A stretch of DNA of 64,000 bases from Crambe crambe (taxonomy: Eukaryota; Porifera; Demospongiae; Poecilosclerida; Crambeidae), in contig OZ004581.1 of the NCBI GenBank assembly GCA_963924555.1, positions 3,968,001 to 4,032,000 on the forward strand. Direction: 5' to 3'. A program made the translations under genes and the position numbers. This document shows positions 53,981 to 64,000 of this stretch, piece after piece; position 1 is the first letter of the stretch, and every line of letters begins with the position of its first letter. A model generated the notes under the pieces. The model had not been told where the DNA came from. It made no database searches and was given only the letters and a program-made list of their open reading frames with translations.

Positions 53981-54299
53981 AATTGGCGAGCGAAGCAGTT
54001 TGTGAAAATTTCAACTTCTTAGGCTAAGATATTGCTGTCAGGATCCATGAAGTTGTGGTGGCAGCTGCATACATAGGAGGCTGTATAAATCCTTTCCATA
54101 AGCAAGCAGTTAGAAACCCAAGCAGTATAATCCACCTAGTGCCTCTATGACAAAATGCTATAGAAAATAATTTTTAAGTTCTAGCTATTTGTTGTGAACC
54201 TATTAATTCATGGGGTCAAAGGTCAAAATGAACATATGCACATGCATGTTAAATATAGAAATCTCAATTTGAATAGGAGGCTTGCTTCACTCACCAATT
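53981..54299. mobile_element. Small TIR element, AATTGGCGAGCGAAGC family, copy B
   Basis: Ends AATTGGCGAGCGAAGC and GCTTCACTCACCAATT; it matches 4829-5143. Confidence 0.6.
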
Positions 54300-54396
54300 A
54301 TTTCAATGCATAAAATTAATTATAATAAAGAATTAAGTAAACTGATTGATCAGTTTCTATTATGTACGTAGTCTCCGAATTTAAATAATCATCACA

Positions 54397-54556
54397 AGCC
54401 GTGTTTACACACGCACCTAACCCGGGTTGAGATTTAATCCGGATTCTAACCCACCTAATAGATGTGGGTATATAGGGCTACCCGGATCGTGGCACCATTC
54501 ACACCCAAAGCGAATCTGGGTCGAATCTGGGTTAGAACCCCTGTGTAAACGGAGCT
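54397..54556. mobile_element. Small foldback element (AACCCGGGTT type), complete
   Basis: The ends AGCCGTGTTTACAC and GTGTAAACGGAGCT are inverted; inside, ATTCTAACCC pairs with GGGTTAGAA. It matches 5238-5383. Confidence 0.7.
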
Positions 54557-55479
54557 ATAGACAGTCATGTCCCCTGAACCATGATGATTCAAGAATAAGT
54601 ATTTTGTTCCAGTAATGGATACTACCACAGCACAAAGCACTTTGCCACCTGGGAGGTTTATATAATCATAGTCTCATGCAACCAGACACTTTCCCGCTTC
54701 TTCCTGCGAGGAGCAAAAGGGTGTGACACACTCATGTAGAGTGTTTTATTTGAGCTACGTAGGATGCAGCTGTGGTTGATGATACATGTGACCCCTAGCC
54801 TCTAGAATTTCTGCTATCAAAAGTGGACATAACATATGTATGAAAGTCATGCACATAATTATGTTTTAATAAGATTCATTGACCACAGCCACTTCAGCAT
54901 TCAGTGGCACCTAAAATAAACACTCTATGTACATGTAAGTGTACCATGCAAACCCTTTGTAGGAAAACTGGTTGCAAAGACTAGAGGGTCTCCCCCTCAG
55001 AATTTTTTTGAATTTAGGTATTCTGGTCCTGATGCAATTTGAGGGAGGAAATAATGTCTCAGTAGTTTGTTGCTAAAATAAAATCAAGTGCTGAAACTAT
55101 CACTTAACAGTCGGGACAAATATTACTTTTTTGCTGTAAGAGTGAAGTAATATAGTTACATTCATGATTGTCGTTTGACTATGACACATGTACATAACAT
55201 GTGACATCATTGCCAAGTGTTCTGTACAATATATATTATTATTTTGTCATACAGGTGATGATGGGACTCTTACCATGCATTGATAGATACATTTCACTTT
55301 AGCTGTTCATAATTATTGTTGTGTTAACTTAGTGAAACACTACATGCACACACACTAATTATTGCTATAGCTAGCAACTTATAAACAATACAACTATTTA
55401 AATTTTGTTCTTATTGTCAAAAAAGTTTAGCCTGTATGACTGTGTTATCACTATGAATTTGAAATGTGATGGCGAGGTT

Positions 55480-55707
55480 TCATTCGGCCCTTGCAAGAAT
55501 AATAATAGTTATTACACAAGATATGGTACATTGAATAGAGGCATTCATTAAGTACAATTGTTCATAGCAGGTCCCTGTATTTGTCCTAGTCCCACACTGC
55601 CTCTCACGCTCAACCAACTGCTCTGGGGTTGGAGTACTAAGATCCAAGGGCATTGTCACAATAGGGATATCTATAGTCCTAGTACACTCACACAAATCAG
55701 AGAGCAC
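55480..55707 (-). CDS. Hypothetical minus-strand ORF, Cys-containing
   Basis: The ORF has 75 codons: LCECTRTIDIPIVTMPLDLS, then PTPEQLVERERQCGTRTNTG, then a hydrophobic C-terminus (CTISCVITIIILARAE). It is intact here but broken in copy A (6241-6485). It lies directly downstream, on the minus strand, of the 2A-like relic at 55904-55927 and may belong to the same decayed gene. The product is not recognised. Confidence 0.3.
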   Translation of the reverse strand: MLSDLCECTRTIDIPIVTMPLDLSTPTPEQLVERERQCGTRTNTGTCYEQLYLMNASIQCTISCVITIIILARAE

Positions 55708-55714
55708 TCTCTAT

Positions 55715-56044
55715 TTAGGAACATAGAGCAGCTGCATGGGGAGGGTTCACATGCTTTTGTATATCTAAAGGCGTAAGAACCCCCAAAAAGGTAACATGAT
55801 GATGCTGCATTTTTTTTCCAATAATATTATTAGCTATTACTTTCTTTGTCATGGAGTTTAGATGGATGGTTATAAAACCACCTGCAGTGATACTTACTTC
55901 TGACGGACCAGAGTTCTCCTCCACATCCATAGCAATGTGCAGCTGCATGATCAGGTATCCAGCACACTCCTTCACCACCCTCCTCCAAACAGTCCCAGTC
56001 CCCAAAGCTAGATGGAGACTACATACGTACATATATAAGTGCAT
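55715..56044 (-). pseudogene. Minus-strand exon-like ORF with a degenerate 2A motif
   Basis: The frame reads AGYLIMQLHIAMDVEENSGP, then SE, followed immediately by a strong donor, GTAAGT, on the minus strand. D-V-E-E-N-S-G-P (55904-55927) matches the 2A consensus at every position except the first Pro of NPGP, which is Ser. The motif precedes a splice donor closely, as in the main gene. The upstream segment is only moderately hydrophobic. This could be a decayed 2A signal exon of a minus-strand relative, or coincidence. Confidence 0.35.
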
Positions 56045-56074
56045 TTGATAGAGAAGCGATCAGAAGAGATACTT

Positions 56075-56096
56075 GGTGTGTGTGTGTGTGTGTGTG
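56075..56096. repeat. (GT)n microsatellite
   Basis: About eleven GT units. Confidence 0.85.
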
Positions 56097-56826
56097 ATAC
56101 TCTCATTTTTAGTTCTATATATATTTATTATATGGTGTTATATACCTTAGAATCTTTTTAAGTTGTACATAGCTGATGCAACAGCATGAGTTTCCTTACC
56201 ATAACTTCCATGCATGTAAGTCCATTGTGTTCAAAGCCTTGTCTCTTATGTAATCCCACATAGTACATCTACTCACATAGTAGGGCTGGACATTAACTGT
56301 AATATGGGTGAAACTGACTCCTCCACACCAAGTGAAATGCACCTCTCTAGGCCATCTAATAATGGCCTCTTCTAAAAACGATCTTTTCTATAGCTAGTCA
56401 CACTAATAGTTGCTATGCAATTAGTATTCCAGTCACTAAAATTGGATAAGCCCACTTTGTTATTTTTGATGTGTTCTGTGGAACTATCTCCTCTGCTAGC
56501 TTTGCTAGCTCTTTCTCAGAGGTGAATTCAAATGTAGTGCATTTTTAGCTCTGACTCAGCTGTAGCTGTGGACTTGGGGCCGGGGAGGAGCTCATTGCTA
56601 GCAGCACGCGCACACTTGCCAAGGAGGGTGTCAACTTCATCAGTAAGTGGTTGTAAATGAGGGTGTTTAGCTGCAGATCACCAAAAGCCCCAGGACAGCC
56701 AGTCCACTTGCACATGCCTAGGCAGTACCTATCATATAGGCATGCAAAAAGTAGTAGGAGACTCAGAGGTAGTATATTCTGCCATGATTGTTGATACAGC
56801 TAGGTGTCTATGGTTACTGCACTGGG
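56097..56826. other. Intergenic, no gene seen
   Basis: I see no coding or repeat structure worth calling. Confidence 0.4.
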
Positions 56827-57375
56827 ATTACAAAGAAGTAAGAGAAAGGTTATAAACACAGTTGTGATGGTCCCATGTAGAACTGTTTTTATTAGCTTGA
56901 TTGAATTTGCTATTTCTCAAATAATTATGCTTTGATGAATTTGTTCCAAACTTCTGTCATGTGTTTTATAATGCCCTACACCAAATTTCCAGACCATGAC
57001 CACTGGTAGTCATGAGAGCCAAAGTTTAAAAAGGGGCCAAAAAATGAATGCATCTAATATTTGATTTCTACTTGGGACTGTCACACTTTTCATAACTGAA
57101 TCGTTTACTGAATGAAATTAACCTTTGATTGATTGAAAGTCAACAAGACCCTTGTTTACCACTCATACTAATTGTGATACTCTCTGAGATGTACTAGTCA
57201 AACTTGAAGCAATCACTGATAAGTTGTTCATAGAGTATGATCTACTTGAAATGGCTTGTCATGCACAAACTTGTGTGATTTAGTAAAGTAAAAAAACATT
57301 TCTAGAGTGATGTGTATGGAGATGACCATATAAAAAGTGAAGGAACAAGGATCAAGTTGAGAATGTGGGCACATC
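56827..57375. repeat. Dispersed direct repeat, copy 1 (copy 2 at 60390-60895)
   Basis: Long stretches are the same in both places, for example ATTAGCTTGATTGAATTTGC and CCAGACCATGACCACTGGTA. Small indels separate the copies. There is no ORF. Confidence 0.8.
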
Positions 57376-57483
57376 ACCTTGTGACAGTGCCCCAAGATTC
57401 AACTTCACCCTTCCATAATTATCCTTGCTCCCTTACTTTTTTATGTGGTCATCTATATACACATCAGTTTTTACTTTTTACAT
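57288..57483. mobile_element. Foldback MITE
   Basis: GATGTGTATGGAGATGACCA and AAAAGTGAAGGAACAAGGAT on the left pair with ATCCTTGCTCCCTTACTTTT and TGGTCATCTATATACACATC on the right. Confidence 0.75.
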
Positions 57484-57535
57484 GTTAGATACCAATTTTT
57501 CCTTCTAATTCTGAAAAATAGCCAAAAAAATTTGG

Positions 57536-59035
57536 TTTTAACTGACCAATTTATTTTTTAACTGACACCTGCACATTTGAGTATCATTGGTCTCATGAAA
57601 AATTTGGCTATTTTTTCCAAGGCGGTGACCTGGTAAATTTTCTGAAAAACACCATTTCTTTCTTCACCATTTAGATTTTTTAACTGAATCTAGGCATCAT
57701 GGCGAATGATGTTTTATCAGTAAGTGCTTGACTGTTTCTACTGCACGAGCATATACTGCATGAACATGTCAAGACCTTTCAAGATGTGTTCAATCCATGG
57801 ATCATGCAAGGCCTATTACAGGGCTGGATCCAGGGGGTTGATGTGGTTGCAACCCCACCCCCCTTTTCTACCCAAGCTAGGCCTTTAACTAAATTTAAAT
57901 GGTGCACTGTATGTACTGCCCCCAAAATTTTTGCCTACTTAGCCCAATTTTTATTGACAATTTGTATTATTCTGTTCTAAGCAATATGGAATTGCCTTAT
58001 GGATTGCTAGTAATCTCACATAATCATAATTTTTTGTGCTACAGCTCCATCAATACAAACAGCTCCATCAATACGATCATGCAATCATGTTATCAAGGCA
58101 GTTACTAGAGAAGCCTCGGATCCTCTTTGCAGTTAATGATCTAGAAGTTCAGTGTCCACATCTTGTCTGTTATTGAGAGTTATCTGCACTGAAGATTGAT
58201 CAGCTACAGCAAACCCATGGGATAAATATGACAGATTTTAGTCGCAGCTCTAGCCTAGGTTGCAATAGATGGAACAATTGCCAGCAAACAGCAGCAAGAT
58301 GATTATGTGATACTGTCACCTAAGCATCAGAGAGGACCTTCATCCCACTCTTGCCATGACACAAGACCAGCATAATCACAAGACTAGCATAATCTCAAGT
58401 GTGGTGAGCTGTCAAGAATGAAGTTCATAATATACCCTCAGCCCAAATGAGATTACTATATATTTATGACGAAATAGGAACTCCCACAATACCAAGGTCT
58501 TTTCAGGAAATATATGGGTGGGTTTGCCATCACAGCATTAACAATGGTTTTAACTGACCAATTTAGGTTTTAGGGATCATGGTGAATGATTAGATTCACG
58601 TTTGAGTGTTATTGGTCTCATGAAAATTTTTGACATTCCGGTGACCTGGTAAATTTTTCATAACCAATCTTGGCTTCAACTGACCAATTTAGATTTTAAT
58701 AGCAACCTGCTGAATGGTTAGATTCACATTAAGTCTCATGAAAATTTGCCCAAGGCTGACCTGGTAAATTTTTTTTGAAAAACAGTCAAGAATATTTAGT
58801 GTCTAATTTAGGTTTTAACTGATCAATTTAGTTTCTTTAACAGTCAAAAATGAGTCTAGGACACATGCTGAATTATTAGATTCACAATTGCAACCTGATA
58901 GATCTTTTTAAAACAGCCAAAAGAAATTTGTGACAAATTTCAGGCTTCAACGGGATATAGGCAACATGTTGAATGGTTAGATTCACATTTGAGTGTCATA
59001 AGTCTCTGAAACTTTTTACCATTTCCTGGTAAGAA
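57536..59035. repeat. Degenerate repeats of about 115-150 bp, about five copies
   Basis: The units contain TTTAACTGACCAATTTA, TTAGATTCACATTTGAGTGT, ATTGGTCTCATGAAAATTT and GACCTGGTAAATTTT in this order. Copies are at about 57536-57650, 58540-58660, 58676-58790, 58800-58900 and 58925-59035. They are well diverged. Between the first and second is unrelated sequence. Confidence 0.65.
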
Positions 59036-59123
59036 TAAAGCTCTAGAGTGCCTATGAGAGCAGAAACACATTTAGTTTATCATTTTTCTACTTAGTATAT
59101 TTTATATTTTGTGTTGTTGTTGT

Positions 59124-59145
59124 GGGGGGGGGGGGGGGGGGGGGG
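59124..59145. repeat. G22 tract
   Basis: Twenty-two consecutive G follow (GTT)n. Confidence 0.85.
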
Positions 59146-59882
59146 AATCTCATCTGCACCGAGATGATTAGTGGCATATATAGAGGAAATCATTATATTC
59201 CTCACACAAACATTAGTCTCACTCTGCATGGTCTGGTCTATGTCAAAACTTCTAAAAAGATTATACAATTATGTCCAGCAAGAGCTTATTAAAAAACAAT
59301 GGGTATAAAAACCAAAAGCTACCATAATTGCTTTCCAGCTTTAAGCCTTCCAAATCACTTTTGTACCAACATCCAAACCTCACATAAATATACTATGCTG
59401 GGAGAGATCAGAGACGGTGAAAAAAAATTTTCCTGCTAAATGATTGTTTGATTGTTTTTAGCTGAAACATATGCCATTTTCATGAAGACAACATGTTGAA
59501 CTACGTAGCATATTCAACAGAGACTATAACAACTGGTCCATTAGCCAACAGAGGAAACGGTTGTGTTTACAATTATTAAGATGATGTGGTGACTTAAACA
59601 CAGCACTACATATTACATGTTTATATTGTGACTCATGAGGTGTTCTTTGGGATGGGACCATAAGCTTCACAAGTATGCATATCCATGTTACCAGCATCCA
59701 TTCTGTGGAAAACAGAACTTGTAAATGGGAAATTCAACGGGCACAAGCTTATCCCTTGCATATAGTACATGTAGTATTAGAAAGAAAATGCATCCAACAA
59801 CAAATTATTATACTGATTACAAGACAACTCTAACAAAGTTATATCATAATTATGCAGGTACTGGTGGAGCCTGTTTGCTTTA

Positions 59883-60092
59883 TTATTCAGTATTACTACA
59901 TGCTGTGTACCTGATTGTGGTCTCATTAGTGTGTTCCTCATTTACAGAAGTCAAATAACGCCTGGCTATGTTTGTAAGATTATTCTTCATCTTGCAAACA
60001 ATTAAAATAGCAATGGAGTATAGTATGATGGTCAAGATGAAAGCTGTCATTACAGCAATCACGAATGCTAGTCCAATGCCAGGATTGCACAC
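59883..60092 (-). CDS. Hypothetical minus-strand exon with a transmembrane helix
   Basis: After an acceptor-like ATTAATAG (minus strand, near 60100) the frame reads CNPGIGLAFVIAVMTAFILT, then IILYSIAILIVC with KMKNNL: one long helix and a basic stop-transfer. A polar tail of about 30 residues with NETTIRYTAC follows. It looks like the membrane exon of a type I receptor on the minus strand. No other exon of it was identified. Confidence 0.35.
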   Translation of the reverse strand: MCNPGIGLAFVIAVMTAFILTIILYSIAILIVCKMKNNLTNIARRYLTSVNEEHTNETTIRYTACSNTE

Positions 60093-60389
60093 GTAACCTA
60101 TTAATAGTTCATTCGTGTGTAGATTAACTTTAACTGTTGTAGCAAAGCAAAATAATGATTAAGCCTATAGCAGAGCCCATGGCCTTGTTGACCTGACCAT
60201 TCTCCCAGACTTTTCTCTTGAGTCTATAAAGATGATGGTTATAGCTAGAGTCTAAGAATCACTTCAAAAATGTATGCCCACAGAATTCCTAGCTATAATT
60301 TGTAATCTGACTTACATTCATAGCAGGTATGATTGCAAGTCATTCTTAACTTTATCTGCTCACTGTTATTCTTTAACACTGTACGCACA

Positions 60390-60895
60390 GATTACAAAGA
60401 AGTAAGAGAAAGGTTATAGCTAAACACAATTGTGATGGTCTCATGTAGAACTGTTTTTATTAGCTTGATTGAATTTGCTATTTCTCAAATAATTATGCTT
60501 TGATGAATTTGTTCCAAACTTCTATCATGTGTTTTATAATGCCCTACACCAAATTTCCAGACCATGACCACTGGTAGTCATGAGAGCCAAAGTTTTTAAA
60601 AAGTGCAAAAATGAATGCATCTAATATTGGATTCTACTTGGGACTGAATGAAATTAACCTTTGATTGATTGAAAGTCAACAAGACCCACTCATGCTAATT
60701 GTGATACTCTCTGAGATGTATTGGTCAAACTTGAAGCAATCACTGATAAGTTGTTCATAGAGTATGATCTACGTACTTGAAATGGCTTAATTGTCATGCA
60801 CAAACTTATTTGTAAAAAGCATTTCTAGAGTGATGTGTATAAAAAAGTGAAGGAACAAAGATGAAGTTGAGATTATGGAAGAATGTGGGCAGATA
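60390..60895. repeat. Dispersed direct repeat, copy 2
   Basis: It matches 56827-57375, in the same orientation. Confidence 0.8.
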
Positions 60896-61546
60896 GTCTA
60901 TGTATACATGACACTATATTTTGGCTTGTACTTTCAAGGTCACACATTAGATACCCTGTGACCATGCACATGTCACTTCAATCTTAGAAAATACTGTATG
61001 TTTATATGACATATCCATATTGCACAGAAAGGTCACACATTAGATAACTCTGGGAAAGTCCTGTGACCATGTGAGTGAGATGGCTATTACCTCCCACCAA
61101 CCATACTGCACCCTCTTGTCCACATGCTGCAGATAGCAACTTTTTAGCAAGCAAGACTGTGCAGGAGTTTACGCTTGTAGGCTTAGTCTCCTTCAAATTT
61201 CCTAATTAGATGCATAGGTTCAAAGGTTATGGTTATAATTTGAAGGCAGTAAAAGGCAAATGAAAACAAAAATTGGCTCATCGCATAAAGTTCCCCTTCC
61301 TTGAAATGAGTCCGCATGCACCGCATGATTACTTCAGGTAACCACGCCCATCTAGCTTAACAGTAAGACTCCAGAGTAGACTGAAATGTCTCATCAGGTA
61401 ACTATTTCCGCTGTCATTGAAGAATCATGTGAATTAAACAGGTATGTATGCTAAAGGTATTATTGTCAGGCACGCTATTGCATTTTAGAAATTGCTGATT
61501 CATTGTGCCTATGGAAAAATCTATAGGAATTGGCCAGAGAGGATCC
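60896..61546. other. Intergenic, short internal repeat only
   Basis: AGGTCACACATTAGATA occurs twice (near 60938 and 61030). No gene is seen. Confidence 0.45.
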
Positions 61547-61716
61547 TGAATGCTGGTGTAGCATCATGCATTCAAGGAGCTCATCTGGCCATGCTGAATG
61601 CTGGTGTAGCATTATGCATTCAAGGAGCATGCTGAATGCTGGTGTAGCATTATGCATTCAAGGAGCTCATTTGGCCATGCTGAATGCTGGTGTAGTATTA
61701 AGTATTCAAGGAGCTC
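61547..61716. repeat. Minisatellite, four units of 38-48 bp
   Basis: The unit is TGAATGCTGGTGTAGCATTA, then TGCATTCAAGGAGCTCATTT, then GGCCATGC. Units start at 61547, 61595, 61633 and 61681; the second lacks ten bases. The ORFs on both strands here are by-products of the repeat. Confidence 0.9.
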
Positions 61717-62046
61717 AATTCATGTCCTGCTAGTTATCCCTTCCATTTTCAACCTGATTGAGCTTCTTGTTGTCCTGTGTCATAAAACCGTGCATTGATG
61801 ATGCTATGTTCCTTCTCTTTGTAAGGTTTCTTCTGAAAATGCTCCAGCAAATGATGCATGTCAATTGAAGTTAGACACTGGTATCATCAAGGTACATACA
61901 TACTGATAGTATGCACAGATCTGCATATACACAAAAGATCTGTACATTTGCACGAATCTTTTGTGTCCACGTACCTTAGAAATGGCTGGATAGTGACCAT
62001 CAGTGGCTTGATGATAGTTGTGGCATGGGAAAGAGTGTGTGTTTTG

Positions 62047-62077
<31 letters not shown>

Positions 62078-63739
62078 GTTTTTTGGTAGCTGTGCTAATT
62101 TTTTTTTTTTTTTTTTTGGAAGACTTCCCATACAAAAAATGTTGGTAGCTACAAAATAAACAAAAATGCATAAAATCTGAAGGTAGAAGTTGTTCAGGCC
62201 CATCTAAAGAGTCAGGAACAGTATTCAGTAGTAAATAGTGATGCATCCTTGAAGATACATGCCTTTTTAAGTTACTGTAATGTTTCTGAGTCTGAGCCTG
62301 CCTGATTATACCTACAGGCCTATACGTAGGTATTCTAATGAAATGGATGTGAGATAGGAAATAGCTATGTTGTTCAAACCCTTGCAACCATGTTAATGTG
62401 TTAGTATGCATGGTTATGTACAGATCTGCAAGCCCATAAACAATGTGTTCATTGCCTGAGATGGTGGTGACCAGCTTGTTACTTTTCTTAACAGATGTAT
62501 CGGTGGACATTACTAATGGGTGCATTGTGCATTGGAGGGAATAAAAAGAAATTTGGAGCATGGTCAGGTGGAATAGAATAGCTGGAGAAATTGCATAAGT
62601 CTACATAGCCCTCATTCAGAGGAGTCACCTGCATTCTTAGTATCACATCTTCTCAGTCTCCCACACCTGAAGAACAACCCCTTTGCCACTTTAAGTGACT
62701 CTGATATAGGTCCTAGAAAAAAAAGCATGTATGTACAGGTCATAGTTGAAATAGGGACAGTCCTTGGGACAGTCTATAGGTGCGTGCAAAAATTTCTCAA
62801 CCACACCTAATTTTAATTAAACACGCCTTTTTGACTGTTAGAAAAATCAAGAGATCAATTTTTTCCCCCAAAAGGATAGATGAATAATAGCCATGCTGGA
62901 TTTCATGATCACATGATATGTGCTGAGCGTGCATAATAATGCTATATACAGCTGAAGTAAGTAAACTAGCTCCGTGTAGCTCTATCTGTTGGGACAAGTC
63001 ATTGTTAAAGCACTATGTCGGGTGGGACCGGGACAAGAGCTATAATATCATGAGTATCCCGGCCATATCGGGACAGTTGGCAACTATGACAGGTGCCTTA
63101 AATTTAAATGGCTGTGGTTAGCAAAAATTTATGCTGTGTGTAGTTTTACCTTTAGAAGGTAGTCACTGATTTTTCTGGATCTGCCTCTGTATGAGTATGG
63201 TTATCAGGGGTTCTCCCCAGGATTTCGGAGGGCATACGTAGGAACAAGACTGTGACTCCTGGTGCAGTGTGTGTGTGAGAGAGTAATGACTAGAAACAAG
63301 CCATAAGAAGAAGGGTTAGTGGTAAACATGGCATATTAGCTATACTGGCCTTTATTTAATATGCCTGGGAATTATGAACTCAAACAGTGCTCTAAAGTGT
63401 ATATCACTTTCATTAAAATGAATTTGTGCATCACCCTTATGATATTATTCAGGCTATTCAAGTATGATTTAGGTTATGTATTGTACATAACATATAATAA
63501 GTCAGTCAAAACTGTGGGAACAACAGTAACAAAACAAGCCATGAATTACTGAGTGCATGGCTGAGACCACAGGGGGTGTGGCCACAGTTAGGTACATGTA
63601 GGAAACTTCTCTGACCCAGTTAATTAATGATCTCATTAGCTCTGGAATGGAGAGGTGAAAGTGAAGATATAACAGTGTGTTTCACTCCCTGACATTATCA
63701 TTATGTCTTTCACCTCCTTATTCCTTATAAAATTTTAGA
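61717..63739. other. Intergenic, low-complexity tracts only
   Basis: A (TTTTG)n tract lies at 62042-62085 and a T run at 62100-62117. No supported gene is visible; the 224-codon minus-strand ORF across these tracts is low-complexity in its middle. Confidence 0.45.
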
Positions 63740-64000
63740 CACTCTCTCTGATATACATAGTGGCTATCGGTCAGGTGACTTTAACTGGAGATCAATCAGT
63801 AGCTATAGCTGTGGTCCAGTAACTGAAAACTTGAACATGCACATTATAGGACGGTCAATCGGAAAGGATTCTGACAGTGAAACGCTTGGAACAGAAAATC
63901 CCTGCCCAAGAAAGTGAAGCAACTTTTATCCGAAGCTGGAGTGTATGGGAGTATTGCAGCTACTCTTGCCATATTAATTTTCTTGTTGTTATGGTTGTTG
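63740..64000 (+). CDS. First exon of a further 2A-signal/NLR-type gene (partial at window edge)
   Basis: An acceptor-like ATAAAATTTTAG precedes an open frame DTLSDIHSGYRSGDFNWRSI ... TENPCPRK with a stop near 63918. From about 63895 another frame continues to the window end as KKVKQLLSEAGVYGS, then IAATLAILIFLLLWLL. This is a polar segment followed by a hydrophobic helix, the same layout as 19872-20096, where the 2A motif comes directly after LLLL. The change of frame needs either a splice or a one-base difference. Another open frame over the last 100 bases is less hydrophobic. Confidence 0.4.

Larger units (their letters stand above)
49230..55770. repeat. Segmental duplication copy B
   Basis: The segment matches about 1016-6540 in the same orientation, with indels. 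49263-50670 matches 1016-2440; 50690-50960 matches 3300-3540; 52850-53500 matches 3490-4160; 53510-55770 matches 4360-6540. It carries the 3' exons of the main gene, as copy A carries those of gene A. 51200-51640 partly repeats the 3700-4160 block. Confidence 0.75.

Noticed and set aside
61475..61733. ORFs on both strands with HQHS-type repeats
   Set aside because: They are by-products of the minisatellite.
61887..62561. 224-codon minus-strand ORF
   Set aside because: Its middle is a poly-Lys/Gln-Asn stretch from the T run and (TTTTG)n tract. The rest has no recognisable domain or codon pattern.

Overview
The window looks like AT-rich genomic DNA of a demosponge (Amphimedon-like; the species is inferred, not proven). 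The evidence is spliced animal-type genes with GT-AG introns, an Ig-NACHT-LRR gene of the expanded sponge NLR type, a 2A-like D-V-E-x-N-P-G-P motif joined to a hydrophobic segment, and very dense foldback MITEs with fragments of Tigger/pogo, hAT, Crypton, piggyBac-like, LINE and Ty3/gypsy elements.

Layout. 0-9 kb holds the 3' end of an upstream LRR gene (exons 4289-4372 and 4697-4775) inside a segmental duplication whose second copy lies at about 49.2-55.8 kb. 9-18 kb is mostly transposon debris: a TTAA-flanked foldback, a LINE fragment, a TA-flanked MITE, a 1 kb TIR element and a hAT-like transposase relic. 18.4-53.9 kb holds one large plus-strand gene. 54-63.7 kb is repeat-rich, with weak minus-strand coding signals (a decayed 2A-like motif at 55904-55927 and a transmembrane ORF at 59883-60092). 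63.74-64.0 kb holds what looks like the first exon of the next gene of the same family, cut by the window edge.

Main gene. Exons chain in phase as: Cys-containing segment, hydrophobic segment, 2A-like motif (20060-20083), a second hydrophobic segment resembling a signal peptide, a short Ser/Thr-rich stretch, a transmembrane helix, Ig exons 1-5, one 505-codon NACHT exon, three 28-residue LRR exons and a terminal LRR exon. Read literally, the 2A skip would release a receptor that begins with its own signal peptide. That receptor would be a type I membrane protein with five Ig-like domains, NACHT and LRRs on the cytosolic side. Ig3 and Ig4 are a recent 975-bp tandem duplication. Its introns are filled with mobile elements, including a 3.48 kb LTR retrotransposon whose integrase lies upstream of reverse transcriptase (Gmr1-type order), a Tigger/pogo-like transposon with a convergent HIRAN-like ORF, a second copy of that transposon split by a TTAA foldback element, a Crypton-like relic and a decayed gypsy element.

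All exon joins are read from splice-site consensus and reading phase. No transcript data were available, and the gene could be a pseudogene or two genes.
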